This document shows, one piece after another, positions 26,269 to 34,602 of a stretch of DNA of 64,000 nt (position 1 is its first letter; every line of letters starts with the position of its first letter). The stretch lies in NCBI GenBank assembly GCA_964392365.1, contig CAYMPH010000017.1, positions 23,174 through 87,173 on the forward strand, given 5' to 3'. The position numbers were made by a program, and so were the translations under genes. Origin of the DNA: CAYMPH01 sp964392365 (GTDB taxonomy: Bacteria > Spirochaetota > UBA4802 > UBA5550). A model generated the notes under the pieces. The model was given only the letters and a program-made list of their open reading frames with translations, did not search any database and was not told the origin of the DNA.

Positions 26269-26787
26269 TTAGAGGTTAAATTTAACTGCCTTGATGAATT
26301 CTTCTTCAGTGATTTCATTTTTTATATATGCAGAAATCAGTTTTTGGATATTATCAGGAAAAGCGTTCCAGTATTTCTGCGCCCATCCTTCAGGAAGTTC
26401 ACTCAACTCTCCGGGAGACATGCGGCCTGTTCCATATGAAACAAATTGATCAATCATTGTAGAGAGTAAATCCGGAGGAAGTTTAACAACTTTTCTGCTA
26501 GGAACCATATGATTTGCTATAGCATTGAGTTCCTGATCAGTTAATTCAGGATTGTGCTGGAGAGCGATATTAATAACAAGATCTTTCGCTGTCTGCATTA
26601 AGTTGGAACTAGTCAGTCCCATCTGGTTATTTATCTGTTTTGCTACTTTGCCTGCAATTTTCTGGAAATCAACAGTTCCTGGAACAGGGCTTTTATTCTT
26701 TTTAGCCAGCAGGCGTTTGAGCTCTTCAATTTGAGCAGGTGTTGCATCAGCAAGAAATTGTTTTATTATATTATCGCGTTCGTCCAT
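26269..26787 (-). CDS. Hypothetical helical protein
   Basis: 172 residues, no signal peptide or membrane helix. The N-terminus starts MDERDNIIKQFLADATPAQ and a Lys-rich stretch follows (LAKKNKSPVPG). The rest is helical with two Pro/Gly turns. It lies 110 bases upstream of the S1-like gene on the same strand and may share its transcript. I do not recognise the family. Confidence 0.6.
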   Translation of the reverse strand: MDERDNIIKQFLADATPAQIEELKRLLAKKNKSPVPGTVDFQKIAGKVAKQINNQMGLTSSNLMQTAKDLVINIALQHNPELTDQELNAIANHMVPSRKVVKLPPDLLSTMIDQFVSYGTGRMSPGELSELPEGWAQKYWNAFPDNIQKLISAYIKNEITEEEFIKAVKFNL

Positions 26788-26827
26788 ATTAATGAAATTA
26801 TCAAATTACTGATTATTAAATGGTCAA

Positions 26828-26978
26828 TTCATTTTTTTATATTGCATTTTGTCGTTACTCATTCCGTATTTCCCGGTCTTGCAAGGATTTACTCATCTGC
26901 AGTAACTACTTTGTTGCGACCGCTTTTTTTTGCGCGGTATAAAGCATTGTCTGCCAGTTTTAGAAACATCTTTTTCAT
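26828..26978 (-). pseudogene. Decayed 3' junction: fragment of a diguanylate cyclase gene and of a 4Fe-4S protein gene
   Basis: On the minus strand 26978-26889 encodes 29 residues ending in a GGDEF-domain C-terminus (LKLADNALYRAKKSGRNK, then VVTADE and a stop), clearly related to the end of the intact cyclase gene at 34.6 kb. A 1-base insertion relative to that gene brings the early stop; homology continues in DNA past it. On the plus strand the left part encodes FFI...FVVTHSVFPGLARI, the end of the 4Fe-4S protein at 34.6 kb, without its stop. Both remnants are far too short to function. Confidence 0.75.
26828..26978 (+). repeat. Left copy of the direct repeat flanking the NO island
   Basis: Matches 34540-34687 in the same orientation by eye at roughly three quarters identity, with an identical 18-base core CGGTCTTGCAAGGATTTA (at 26874-26891 here). 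Confidence 0.75.
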
Positions 26979-27053
26979 GTAAACAGCTTTATAAATGCAA
27001 TAACAATTTCACTTCTTCACAAAACTTTTTACATAGGAAAAACATGTTTATTA

Positions 27054-27560
27054 TTACCCTTTATAAAAATATACAAAAAATAATTCATCCTGTTCCTTGA
27101 CAACCCAGTGTTCAACCTGCAAACTTTTAGCTTTGTCAATAAGTGGCGCCGGAAGAAATGGAGCAGTTAGTTTATATATTGAACCTTTATTCATTTTATT
27201 CAGATCTGCTATAACCTGATTAACAGGCTGATTTCCTGCAGCAAGTAAATCCCTGGCATCAAATTCCTGTTCAATTGATTTTTCAATAAACCATTCAGGT
27301 TTTTTATAATTATATTCACCTTCAATACCGTCAGTAAATAAATCCTGTCCCACTTCTTTGCGCAGCAGATTTATCAGATCGCTAATTTTAACATTTCCAA
27401 TTGCAGCAGCCTGCTGAAGGGACGCAATTTTTGCCACAGTTTTTCTAAGCACTGGGTTTTTGAGTTTTTTAAAAGCCGGAATATAACCAATTAGAGTGTC
27501 TTCCAGCTGCGGATAGGCTTCAATTAATTGAAGAACTTTTGTTTTAGGTGTTATTATCAA
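27054..27560 (-). CDS. DUF1858-DUF2249 protein of the NO-response cluster
   Basis: 168 residues. Residues 1-72 are a DUF1858-type helical domain (MIITPKTKVLQLIEAYPQLEDTL, without the Cys pair). Residues about 95-168 are a DUF2249/TusA-like domain (FDARDLLAAGNQPVNQV, ending SLQVEHWVVKEQDELFFVYF). Proteins of this make-up are common beside nitric-oxide reductase, hemerythrin and DUF438 genes; the TusA-like fold suggests handling of sulfur or a redox ligand, unproven. It lies 20 bases after the DUF438 gene in the same leftward transcript. Confidence 0.8.
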   Translation of the reverse strand: MIITPKTKVLQLIEAYPQLEDTLIGYIPAFKKLKNPVLRKTVAKIASLQQAAAIGNVKISDLINLLRKEVGQDLFTDGIEGEYNYKKPEWFIEKSIEQEFDARDLLAAGNQPVNQVIADLNKMNKGSIYKLTAPFLPAPLIDKAKSLQVEHWVVKEQDELFFVYFYKG

Positions 27561-27580
27561 TTTATTAACTTTTCCTTTTA

Positions 27581-28810
27581 TTATTTATATGATAGAATTC
27601 GCTGTTCACCTTCAAGTTCCCTGTATTTATTAACATTGTGAGAAACTTCAAGCGTTCCGAGATATTCACCCTTTTCATTTCTGAGAGCGAAATATTCTAT
27701 ATGTATCATTTTTCCGCCCATGTTTATCCAGAATGGCGCGTGAGTCTGTTTGCCTGACTTAAAATCTTCAATGATTTTATCAACAATGTGAGAGCTTGCA
27801 GGCGGATGGCATTGACGCACATCACGGTTCAGTATTGCGCGGTTGCGCTGGAAAATTCTTTCTGCACCCTGCGAGAAATATTTTACCTTGTCATCCCTGT
27901 CTACAAATGTCATATCAACAGGAAGAGTATTAAGAATGCTGAGAAGTTCCTCTGCTGAAAAACTTCCGGAAGGAAGCTGTATATGACTTCCGGTTTTCTG
28001 TATTTCATTAATTGAAGTTTCTTCAAATCCAGCAGGTTTCCATTTGATAACCGGATCATAAAGACAGAAACCAATTTCAATTGACTGTTTGCTGATTTCA
28101 TACCAGTCTGAATCAGTCAGCTTATCAAGAGTCATGGGGAATAAGATTTCCTCCTCTTTGGGGATCATGTCGTTGACCCCTTTAATTGCGGGATTGAATA
28201 TCATTTCAGCTGATGCGAGAAGTTCCTCTCTTGAAATATCAGCTGTCTGAAGAATTTCAATGCTCCCTTTTATTAATTCACGGATTTCATCATGCTTGCC
28301 CCACATTACTTTAGGCGGGCCGGTAATTCCCTGTTTTTTAAGATAAGGGAATATCAGATATTCTTTTCGCTGATAATGCTTATCAACATCAAATAGATTG
28401 TTAAATAATTCCCTAAGTTTTATTATCTGTTTTTTAATATCAGCTTCCGGATCGCGTTCAATTTCCAGAAATGTTTCGGATATTTTAGAAGTAACTTTTT
28501 TAAGTTCTTTATTTTCATTCACCATAACATCAACAGGGTGTCCTGCTGGAATTTTTTTGGAGCCGGTGAGGTCAATATTGCCTTGCAATACAGAAGAATG
28601 AGCATCGCAGAGTTTTAAAACTTCAGTTTCCGGAAGACCTTCAGCAATAAGTTCCTGCTCAACCTCTACAACTTCATTATATGGAATCTGGCTTAAGCTT
28701 TGAAGTAACTCCTGTCTGACCTTTTCTTCTGAGCCGCCATGGTGAAGCTTTAAAATAAGTTCCTTTAGTTTTTTCTTCCTGCTGTCTGAATTGTTTATTA
28801 ATTCGCTCAT
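27581..28810 (-). CDS. DUF438 / hemerythrin HHE / PAS sensor-like protein
   Basis: 409 residues in three parts: DUF438 (about 10-75, LKELILKLHHGGSEEKV), a hemerythrin-like four-helix domain (about 88-235, HPVDVMVNEN, HYQRKEYLIFPYL, WGKHDEIREL, EEEILFPM) with the His/Glu residues of a di-iron site, and a PAS domain (about 290-395, VDMTFVDRDDKVKYFSQGAERIFQR). The protein probably senses or scavenges NO or oxygen through the di-iron centre. No output domain is present. It is read divergently from norZ. Confidence 0.88.
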   Translation of the reverse strand: MSELINNSDSRKKKLKELILKLHHGGSEEKVRQELLQSLSQIPYNEVVEVEQELIAEGLPETEVLKLCDAHSSVLQGNIDLTGSKKIPAGHPVDVMVNENKELKKVTSKISETFLEIERDPEADIKKQIIKLRELFNNLFDVDKHYQRKEYLIFPYLKKQGITGPPKVMWGKHDEIRELIKGSIEILQTADISREELLASAEMIFNPAIKGVNDMIPKEEEILFPMTLDKLTDSDWYEISKQSIEIGFCLYDPVIKWKPAGFEETSINEIQKTGSHIQLPSGSFSAEELLSILNTLPVDMTFVDRDDKVKYFSQGAERIFQRNRAILNRDVRQCHPPASSHIVDKIIEDFKSGKQTHAPFWINMGGKMIHIEYFALRNEKGEYLGTLEVSHNVNKYRELEGEQRILSYK

Positions 28811-28868
28811 ATTTTTTTCCTTATGGTGAACTGTTTTGAATTATTTAGTGGGGTAATTATAATACTGT

Positions 28869-28897
28869 ATTTTTAAGCGGTATTTTGTTAATGTCAA
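28869..28897 (-). promoter_or_regulatory. Candidate promoter of the DUF438 operon
   Basis: TTGACA on the minus strand, 17-base spacer, AAAAAT; a second possible -10, TATAAT, lies closer to the gene at 28856-28861. The 541-base divergent region up to norZ otherwise holds AT-rich sequence with no ORF I would support. Confidence 0.3.
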
Positions 28898-29272
28898 ATA
28901 AATTTTCTAATTGTAATAAGACTTTATTTATTTCTTTCAACAGATATATTTTAGTATTTAGATTGAAAAATTTAAATAATATTTGTTATTATCAGACTGA
29001 ACGTCAATAATTTTAGCTGCCTAAAAGATTCAATCTGTTTCTTTAACAGTAAATAATTTAAAAAAAATTGCTGTTATAATTAAGATTCCTGAAAAGAAAA
29101 GAAAAAGAAAGTATACTAATCAGAAATTGCTTTTAAAATAACTGTTTAATTCTTATAACCGGCAATTATCTGTTTATCCTCCGATATATGATTAATCTTC
29201 TCTGAGTGCCTTCCTTTAAATATTGCATTATTCAACTCTAAAGTAAAGACTCAATGAAAAGATATTTATTGC

Positions 29273-29302
29273 TTGACATGTGGAAATGATATAAAGTATG
29301 GC
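29273..29302 (+). promoter_or_regulatory. Candidate norZ promoter
   Basis: Consensus TTGACA 74 bases before the norZ ATG. The -10 is poor (TATGGC at 18 spacing), which would fit a regulated promoter. Confidence 0.4.
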
Positions 29303-29329
29303 TTAATGATACTAAAAAGGTATCATTAA
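29303..29329 (+). promoter_or_regulatory. Palindromic operator candidate before norZ
   Basis: Perfect 10-base arms TTAATGATAC / GTATCATTAA separated by 7 bases. It lies between the -35 box and the ribosome site, where a repressor would block transcription. The Rrf2-type regulator encoded just downstream of norZ is the obvious candidate ligand, by analogy with NsrR; that link is inference. Confidence 0.55.
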
Positions 29330-29351
29330 AAAATAATATTAGGAGGAAAGA

Positions 29352-31607
29352 ATGATTATACCAAAGTATGTTAAAGCAATTTTGCTAGCAGGGCTATTTG
29401 CGGTATTTGCAGTCCTGATCGCAGGAGGAATTCTCATTGATAATGAGAAGCCGCCTATTCCGTCATCTGTACTGACAGAAAAAGGGGATGTTCTTTTTAC
29501 AGGAGAGGATATTCTTAAAGGACAGCAGATTTATTTCGCAAGAGGCGGCCAGCACATTGGAACTATCTGGGGGCATGGATCATATCTTGCGCCGGACTGG
29601 TCAGCAGATTATCTTCACAGACTTGCTGTTTATGCAGCAGGGAAACTGAACGGTTTAAAAGGACCGGATGCGCTTGCTTTTACTCAGAAGCAGCTGGACA
29701 GTATTGACGAGCCTACACGAGCTGCATTATCTGCCCGTGTTAAAGCGGAACTCCGTAAAAACAGGTATGATGCAGCAACGCAAAAGCTTAGATATTCTGA
29801 AATACAGGTTGAGGGCTTCAGAATGCTTCAACAGTATTATACTTCATTATTCAATAAAGGTGATAACCATATCGGCGTTCCATCAAGAACAGTACGCAAT
29901 GATAAAGAAGGCTATTACCTGAGCACATTTTTTTCATGGCTATCATGGGCTGCAGTTACTCAAAGACCGGGAAAAGATGTATCATATACAACAAACTGGC
30001 CGTATGATCCGCTTGTAGGCAATACTCCTGAACCGACAATGCTGTTCTGGTCTATTATAAGCGTTGTACTGCTTGTTCTTTTTATAGGAATTGTTCTGTT
30101 TGTTTACAACCGTCTTAATATTCACGATGATGAAAAGCTCAAGCCGGTTCTGGAAATAGACGAGCCTGCACCAAGTGCAAGCCAGAAAGCGACTCTGATA
30201 TTTTTTGTTACAGCAATGGCACTTTTTGTATTACAGGTATTGTTCGGCTCATTGACAGGCCATTACACTCTTGAAGGCGGATTTATAGCAGGAATGAATA
30301 TAGAAAAATTTCTGCCGTATCCTCTATTGCGCACATGGCATCTCCAGCTTGCAGTTTACTGGATTGCAACCTGCTTTCTTGCAAGCGGACTTTTTATTGC
30401 ACCGTCTGTTGGAAAAGAACCGAAATTCCAGTCAAAAGTTGTTTATATGCTTTTCGGTGCAATTGTTGTTGTAGTAGTCGGATCTCTGACAGGCAACTGG
30501 TTTTCAGTTCAGGGATTTTTCAGCAACACAGCGGATGCATTTAATTTCGGACATCAGGGATATGAATATATAGAACTCGGCCGTTTTTGGCAGCTATTGC
30601 TTATTTTGGGAATGATTATATGGCTTGGACTTGTATATACAGCTCTTAAGCCGGCATTGAAAGCTGAGAAAGATAAAGGCGGAATTACGCATCTATTCCT
30701 TTACAGTTCAATTACAATCCCGCTGTTTTACATGGCAGGATTGATGTATGGACATAAAACGCACGTTTCTGTAGCAGAATACTGGAGATGGTGGGTTGTA
30801 CATCTATGGGTTGAGGGATTCTTTGAAGTGTTTGCCACAATCACACTCGGTTTTATTCTAACCAGAATAAAGGCTGTAAGTGAGAGAACAGCACTTATTA
30901 CAATCTATATGGGACTCTCTTTATATCTTGGAGCAGGTGTTATCGGAACTTTCCACCATCTATACTGGAGCGGATCACCGATTCCTATCATCGCACTTGG
31001 TGCAGTATTTTCTGCTCTTGAAATTGTTCCGCTTACATTGCTCGGATTTGAGGCTGCATCAACAGTGGGCATTCTTAAACAGGGTGGAGAAAAGTATGCG
31101 TATAAGTGGCCTTTGATGTTTTTTCTCGCAGTTGCATTCTGGAATCTCATAGGCGCCGGAGTATTCGGTTTTCTTATCAACCCTCCGATTGTACTTTATT
31201 ATATTCAGGGTCTAAATATGACACCGCTTCACGCTCATACAGCATTGTTCGGTGTTTACGGATTTCTGGGAATTGCGCTTATGCTTTTCTCAATGCGTCA
31301 TATAGTTGTTAAGAGAGCCTGGTCAAACTTCCTTTTGAAATGGAGTTTCTGGCTTTTAAACACAGGACTTATTTTAATGACAGTGCTTTCGCTGATACCG
31401 GCAGGTGTGTACCAGTTTATTATCGGAGTCAAACACGGCATGTGGTTTGCCCGCAGTCCGGAAGTCACTACAGGTGAATTCATTAGAACAACCGCTTATC
31501 TGCGAATTGTACCTGACGTAATATTTGCGTTAGGAAGCATTTTAATAGCAGTGTTTGTAATAAGAGCGGCAGTCATAACAATTATAGATAAAAAAAAGAA
31601 GGTCTGA
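29352..31607 (+). CDS. norZ: Quinol-dependent nitric oxide reductase (single-subunit qNOR)
   Basis: 751 residues, full qNOR length. It reduces two NO to N2O at the cytoplasmic membrane with quinol as donor. The N-terminal part after the first helix has the family's GQQIYFARGGQHIGTIWGHGSYLAPDWSAD region (split across 56-85). The NorB-like core follows, with about twelve more helices and the haem/FeB ligands in RTWHLQLAVYW, VVHLWVEGFFEVF and GTFHHLYWSG. A strong aggagg site precedes the ATG. Without Nir genes nearby, the enzyme is more likely for NO detoxification than full denitrification. Confidence 0.95.
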   Translation: MIIPKYVKAILLAGLFAVFAVLIAGGILIDNEKPPIPSSVLTEKGDVLFTGEDILKGQQIYFARGGQHIGTIWGHGSYLAPDWSADYLHRLAVYAAGKLNGLKGPDALAFTQKQLDSIDEPTRAALSARVKAELRKNRYDAATQKLRYSEIQVEGFRMLQQYYTSLFNKGDNHIGVPSRTVRNDKEGYYLSTFFSWLSWAAVTQRPGKDVSYTTNWPYDPLVGNTPEPTMLFWSIISVVLLVLFIGIVLFVYNRLNIHDDEKLKPVLEIDEPAPSASQKATLIFFVTAMALFVLQVLFGSLTGHYTLEGGFIAGMNIEKFLPYPLLRTWHLQLAVYWIATCFLASGLFIAPSVGKEPKFQSKVVYMLFGAIVVVVVGSLTGNWFSVQGFFSNTADAFNFGHQGYEYIELGRFWQLLLILGMIIWLGLVYTALKPALKAEKDKGGITHLFLYSSITIPLFYMAGLMYGHKTHVSVAEYWRWWVVHLWVEGFFEVFATITLGFILTRIKAVSERTALITIYMGLSLYLGAGVIGTFHHLYWSGSPIPIIALGAVFSALEIVPLTLLGFEAASTVGILKQGGEKYAYKWPLMFFLAVAFWNLIGAGVFGFLINPPIVLYYIQGLNMTPLHAHTALFGVYGFLGIALMLFSMRHIVVKRAWSNFLLKWSFWLLNTGLILMTVLSLIPAGVYQFIIGVKHGMWFARSPEVTTGEFIRTTAYLRIVPDVIFALGSILIAVFVIRAAVITIIDKKKKV

Positions 31608-31608
31608 G

Positions 31609-31646
31609 TTGACAGAATTTTAATGATATGAAATTTATATTATGTA
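31609..31646 (+). promoter_or_regulatory. Candidate promoter and weak operator of the rrf2 gene
   Basis: TTGACA right after the norZ stop, followed by TTAATGATAT, 7 bases, ATATTATGTA. This matches the norZ palindrome in its left arm and spacing but only loosely in its right arm, as expected for an autoregulated weaker site. Confidence 0.35.
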
Positions 31647-31674
31647 CGGCCGGAAACCGTTCGTACATAATATA
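31636..31674 (+). other. Long perfect inverted repeat between norZ and rrf2
   Basis: 13-bp perfect arms (31636-31648 with 31662-31674) plus an inner 3-bp CGG/CCG stem with an AAA loop. No T-run follows, so it is not a classic terminator. It could be an RNA processing or attenuation hairpin, or a DNA operator. Confidence 0.6.
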
Positions 31675-31707
31675 TTCAGTTAAATTTCTAATTTAAAAAG
31701 GGTATTT

Positions 31708-32100
31708 ATGAAACTTGTAACTAAAAATACTGATTATGCCATTAGGGCGATTTCATATCTTGCTAAAAAAAACGGGCCTGTTGCTGTTTCTGACATGAGC
31801 AAAGCGCTTAAAATATCAGGACCGTTTTTAAGAAAAATTCTTCAGATACTCAGTAATGAAAAAATTCTTGCTTCACAGAAAGGGAAAAATGGCGGTTTCG
31901 TAATTGCCAGACCACTTGAAAAAATAAAGCTGACTGAGCTGATATTTATTTTTCAGGGACCAATAAGCTTAGGTGATTGCCTGATAAGAAAACATCCCTG
32001 TCCTGAAAAAGGGAGCTGTCTTCTCAGGGGCAATCTCACCAGGATAAAAACGCTTGTTGAGAAAGAATTAAATGCAATAACGCTGGATACTTTAATTTAA
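31708..32100 (+). CDS. Rrf2-family transcription regulator with Fe-S cysteines (NsrR-like)
   Basis: 130 residues. An N-terminal winged helix (TKNTDYAIRAISYLAKK, then FLRKILQILSNE and KGKNGGF) binds DNA. A cluster of three Cys (GDC, HPC, GSC; spacing C-x6-C-x5-C) could hold a 2Fe-2S or 4Fe-4S centre that reacts with NO. Spacing differs slightly from that of E. coli NsrR/IscR. It follows norZ and precedes the hemerythrin repair gene, so control of this NO module is very likely. The gene after it starts 11 bases past its stop. Confidence 0.88.
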   Translation: MKLVTKNTDYAIRAISYLAKKNGPVAVSDMSKALKISGPFLRKILQILSNEKILASQKGKNGGFVIARPLEKIKLTELIFIFQGPISLGDCLIRKHPCPEKGSCLLRGNLTRIKTLVEKELNAITLDTLI

Positions 32101-32111
32101 AGGTGATACAT

Positions 32112-32894
32112 ATGGAAGAATATTTAAATATGGGGATAAAGGAAGTTATAAAAAGATTTCCCGAAGCTGCAGATTTATTGAATAAATTCAATATCGGATG
32201 CGCGCCATGCTCTGTTGGAACATGCCTTCTGAAAGATATAGTGAGCATACATTCTCTGGCTGAGGATGAGGAACGCGAACTTTTTACAGGGCTTGCAGAA
32301 ATTATATTTCCCGGACAAAAAATAGATCTTCCGGTAATTGAAAAAAAGCAAACTGTAAAAAGCGGGGAATTAACTTATTCACCTCCGGTAAAAAGTCTTG
32401 TGGATGAGCATAAACTGATTAAACGCCTTGTTGCACTCATCCCTGCAATAGCAGAAAAAACCGATCCTTCAACTGATGAAGGGCAGGTGATATATACAGG
32501 CATTGTTGATTTTATAAAAAGCTATGCTGACAGGTTTCATCATGCCAAGGAGGAGGATATACTTTTCAAATATTTTGATGAAGACACTGATATTATCAAG
32601 GCCATGCATAAGGATCATGCCAATGCCAGAGATCATGTTAAATCATTAGTTGAAGGTATTGAAAAGAAGGATAAGATTTTAATTGGTAATAATTTAATAA
32701 AATACGGGGAAATTCTTACAGAGCATATAAAAAAAGAGGACGAAGTTCTTTATCCATGGATGGACAGAACTCTCACTACCAGGGAAGTGGGCGAGATGTA
32801 TTCAAAATTTATTGCTATTGATAATGATTTTGCTTTATTTGCAAAAAAATATGAAATGATGATACAAACCCTGGAAAAAAAATATAAAAGCTAA
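32112..32894 (+). CDS. RIC/ScdA-like hemerythrin protein (Fe-S repair type)
   Basis: 260 residues from an ATG with aaaggtga at proper distance; a GTG three codons earlier is less likely. Residues 1-65 form a DUF542/ScdA_N-like domain with a Cys-rich loop (IGCAPCSVGTCLL). Residues about 95-225 form a hemerythrin HHE domain with di-iron ligands in DEHKLIKRLV, FHHAKEEDILF, HKDHANARDHV and HIKKEDEVLYPW. In the YtfE/ScdA family such proteins repair iron-sulfur clusters damaged by NO. Co-transcribed with the Rrf2 regulator. Confidence 0.87.
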   Translation: MEEYLNMGIKEVIKRFPEAADLLNKFNIGCAPCSVGTCLLKDIVSIHSLAEDEERELFTGLAEIIFPGQKIDLPVIEKKQTVKSGELTYSPPVKSLVDEHKLIKRLVALIPAIAEKTDPSTDEGQVIYTGIVDFIKSYADRFHHAKEEDILFKYFDEDTDIIKAMHKDHANARDHVKSLVEGIEKKDKILIGNNLIKYGEILTEHIKKEDEVLYPWMDRTLTTREVGEMYSKFIAIDNDFALFAKKYEMMIQTLEKKYKS

Positions 32895-32906
32895 GGAGAA
32901 AAAATT

Positions 32907-33362
32907 ATGGAATGCCCGGGATCACAAACACTAGTGTTTGATAAAAATAAAACAGATAACGAATCAACTGGAAGCATTAAATCGCAATTAAATCAGTGGC
33001 CGGTTCAGCTTCACCTGATATCGCCGACTGCACCTTATTATCAGGGAGCGGATGTAGTTCTTACTGCAGATTGTGTGGCTTATGCACTTGGCGGATATCA
33101 TCAGAATTATCTGAAAGGCAAATCAATTGCAATCGCATGCCCAAAACTTGATGAAGGCCAGGAAATTTACACGGATAAAATTACTTCATGGATTGATGAT
33201 GCAAGAATAAACACTCTAACAATAATGATAATGCAGGTACCCTGCTGCTCAGGTCTTCAGCAGCTGGCCATTGATGCAATGCGTAATGCTAAGAGAAAAA
33301 TTCCGGTAAAATCTATAGTAGTGGGACTTCAGGGAGATATCCTGCATGAGGATTGGATTTAA
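32907..33362 (+). CDS. Stand-alone C-terminal domain of ferredoxin-type Fe-S proteins
   Basis: 151 residues. The sequence WPVQLHLISP, GADVVLTADCVAYA, KGKSIAIACPKLD and MQVPCCSGLQQL matches the domain that normally follows two 4Fe-4S motifs in a common anaerobe ferredoxin-like protein. Here the 4Fe-4S part is absent: an aaggag ribosome site directly precedes MECPGS, so this short form is the true gene. It keeps several Cys (CPGS, DCV, ACP, PCC) that may bind metal. It closes the norZ-rrf2-hemerythrin transcript. Its reaction is unknown. Confidence 0.7.
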   Translation: MECPGSQTLVFDKNKTDNESTGSIKSQLNQWPVQLHLISPTAPYYQGADVVLTADCVAYALGGYHQNYLKGKSIAIACPKLDEGQEIYTDKITSWIDDARINTLTIMIMQVPCCSGLQQLAIDAMRNAKRKIPVKSIVVGLQGDILHEDWI

Positions 33363-33451
33363 GTATAATTATAAAAGATCAAGTTAAACTCGACAGACTT
33401 GAGAATCAATGCAAGCTATTTTGAAGTAAAGTAAAAAAAGTTCCTATTGGG

Positions 33452-33489
33452 TCAACTACCCCCACCTCTTGTGGGAGTAGTTGATTTTA
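33452..33489 (+). terminator. Terminator of the norZ/rrf2 operon
   Basis: An 8-bp stem (33452-33459 with 33477-33484), one mismatch, then a 5-bp GC stem (33461-33465 with 33471-33475) and a CTCTT loop, followed by TTTTAT. Confidence 0.75.
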
Positions 33490-33509
33490 TCTGTATATGC
33501 TGATATTTC

Positions 33510-33539
33510 TTGACATGTTAACTAGATTAGAAATATTTT
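33510..33539 (+). promoter_or_regulatory. Candidate promoter of the 4Fe-4S membrane protein gene
   Basis: TTGACA, 18-base spacer, TATTTT. The bases around the -35 (cttgacatg) equal those of the norZ promoter, a possible sign of shared control. About 90 bases of AT-rich leader follow. Confidence 0.35.
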
Positions 33540-33630
33540 TTATTGAAACATGAAAAAGGTTGAGCAATAAATTGTAACACCTTTTTCATAATAAAGATTT
33601 TAGAAATAACAAACAAGCCAAGTGGTTTTA

Positions 33631-34602
33631 ATGAAAAAAATATATCCATCTTTTATTTCTGTACTGCTAACTGTATTTATACTTCTGATAATCCGTGTTA
33701 AGATTGTACGGCCAATGCTCCTTGCTGACCTTTTTATCTATGGAAGCGGCATTATCGAAGCAGTTTTACTTGCAATCTATGCAGGATTCATCACATGGAA
33801 AATGCTTGAATTATCTGAATCGTCTAAATGGCGGATTAGAATATGGACATTCTTTTCAGTTGTGTTCTTTACTCAGTTCCTGCTCGGCATCTTTGTATCA
33901 GATGTTTTTTTAATGTCCGGGAAGCTTCACGTTCCTGTTCCAATGGTAATTATGGCAGGTCCTGTTTTCAGAGGTGATGGGTTTTTTATGCCGATACTCC
34001 TTTTATCCACAATAGTTTTAACCGGTCCGGCCTGGTGCAGTTATCTCTGCTATATAGGTTCCTGGGATGCAATAGCATCCAATTCAAAAAAACGGCCTGT
34101 TGGAAATGTTGGAAACAGATTCGTTATAAGATCCGGAATAACAATTGTCCTTATATCAGCAGCTTTAATTTTAAGAATTACCAAAACTGCGCCTGTTTAT
34201 GCAGCTTATCTTGCAGTTTCTTTCGGCCTGATTGGAGTTTTAATCATGATTGTTTATTCAAGCAGAAAAGGAATAATGGTAAACTGTATTGCATGGTGTC
34301 CGATTGGAATTTTCACTACCGTACTTGGACGGATATCTCCTTTCAGGATTTCATTTAATGATAACTGTTCTTCATGCGGTGTTTGTACATCAAGCTGCAG
34401 GTACGATTCACTTCGTCCGTCCGATATCAGCAATAAAAAACCTGGTCTTACGTGCACTCTGTGCGGTGACTGCATTGCATCCTGTCACGGGAAAAGCCTG
34501 CAATACAGTTTCGGTCAATTTAGAGGAGACAAAGTGAGAATTTTTTTCATAGTGCTTATTGTAGTGACTCACTCTGTATTTCTCGGTCTTGCAAGGATTT
34601 AA
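33631..34602 (+). CDS. NosR/NapH-like 4Fe-4S polytopic membrane protein
   Basis: 323 residues from the ATG; a GTG three codons earlier is possible. Six or so membrane helices are visible. Between them lie Cys motifs typical of NosR/NapH/YccM relatives: AWCSYLCYIG near 137 and IAWCPIG near 220. Two 4Fe-4S motifs follow as CSSCGVCTSSC and CTLCGDCIASC near 250-285. A last helix ends FLGLARI. Such proteins pass electrons from the quinone pool to periplasmic or cytoplasmic partners. Its last 47 bases overlap the convergent cyclase gene, an unusual arrangement. Confidence 0.82.
   Translation: MKKIYPSFISVLLTVFILLIIRVKIVRPMLLADLFIYGSGIIEAVLLAIYAGFITWKMLELSESSKWRIRIWTFFSVVFFTQFLLGIFVSDVFLMSGKLHVPVPMVIMAGPVFRGDGFFMPILLLSTIVLTGPAWCSYLCYIGSWDAIASNSKKRPVGNVGNRFVIRSGITIVLISAALILRITKTAPVYAAYLAVSFGLIGVLIMIVYSSRKGIMVNCIAWCPIGIFTTVLGRISPFRISFNDNCSSCGVCTSSCRYDSLRPSDISNKKPGLTCTLCGDCIASCHGKSLQYSFGQFRGDKVRIFFIVLIVVTHSVFLGLARI

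Noticed and set aside
33421..33500. Small RNA gene suggested by the strong hairpin
   Set aside because: The hairpin with T-run is explained as the terminator of the norZ/rrf2 operon and no separate promoter is seen before it.
27054..34602. NO island as an integrated phage or ICE with att sites
   Set aside because: No integrase, relaxase or phage gene lies between the repeats, and the repeats are too diverged for a recent att pair. Kept only as an old duplication or insertion footprint.
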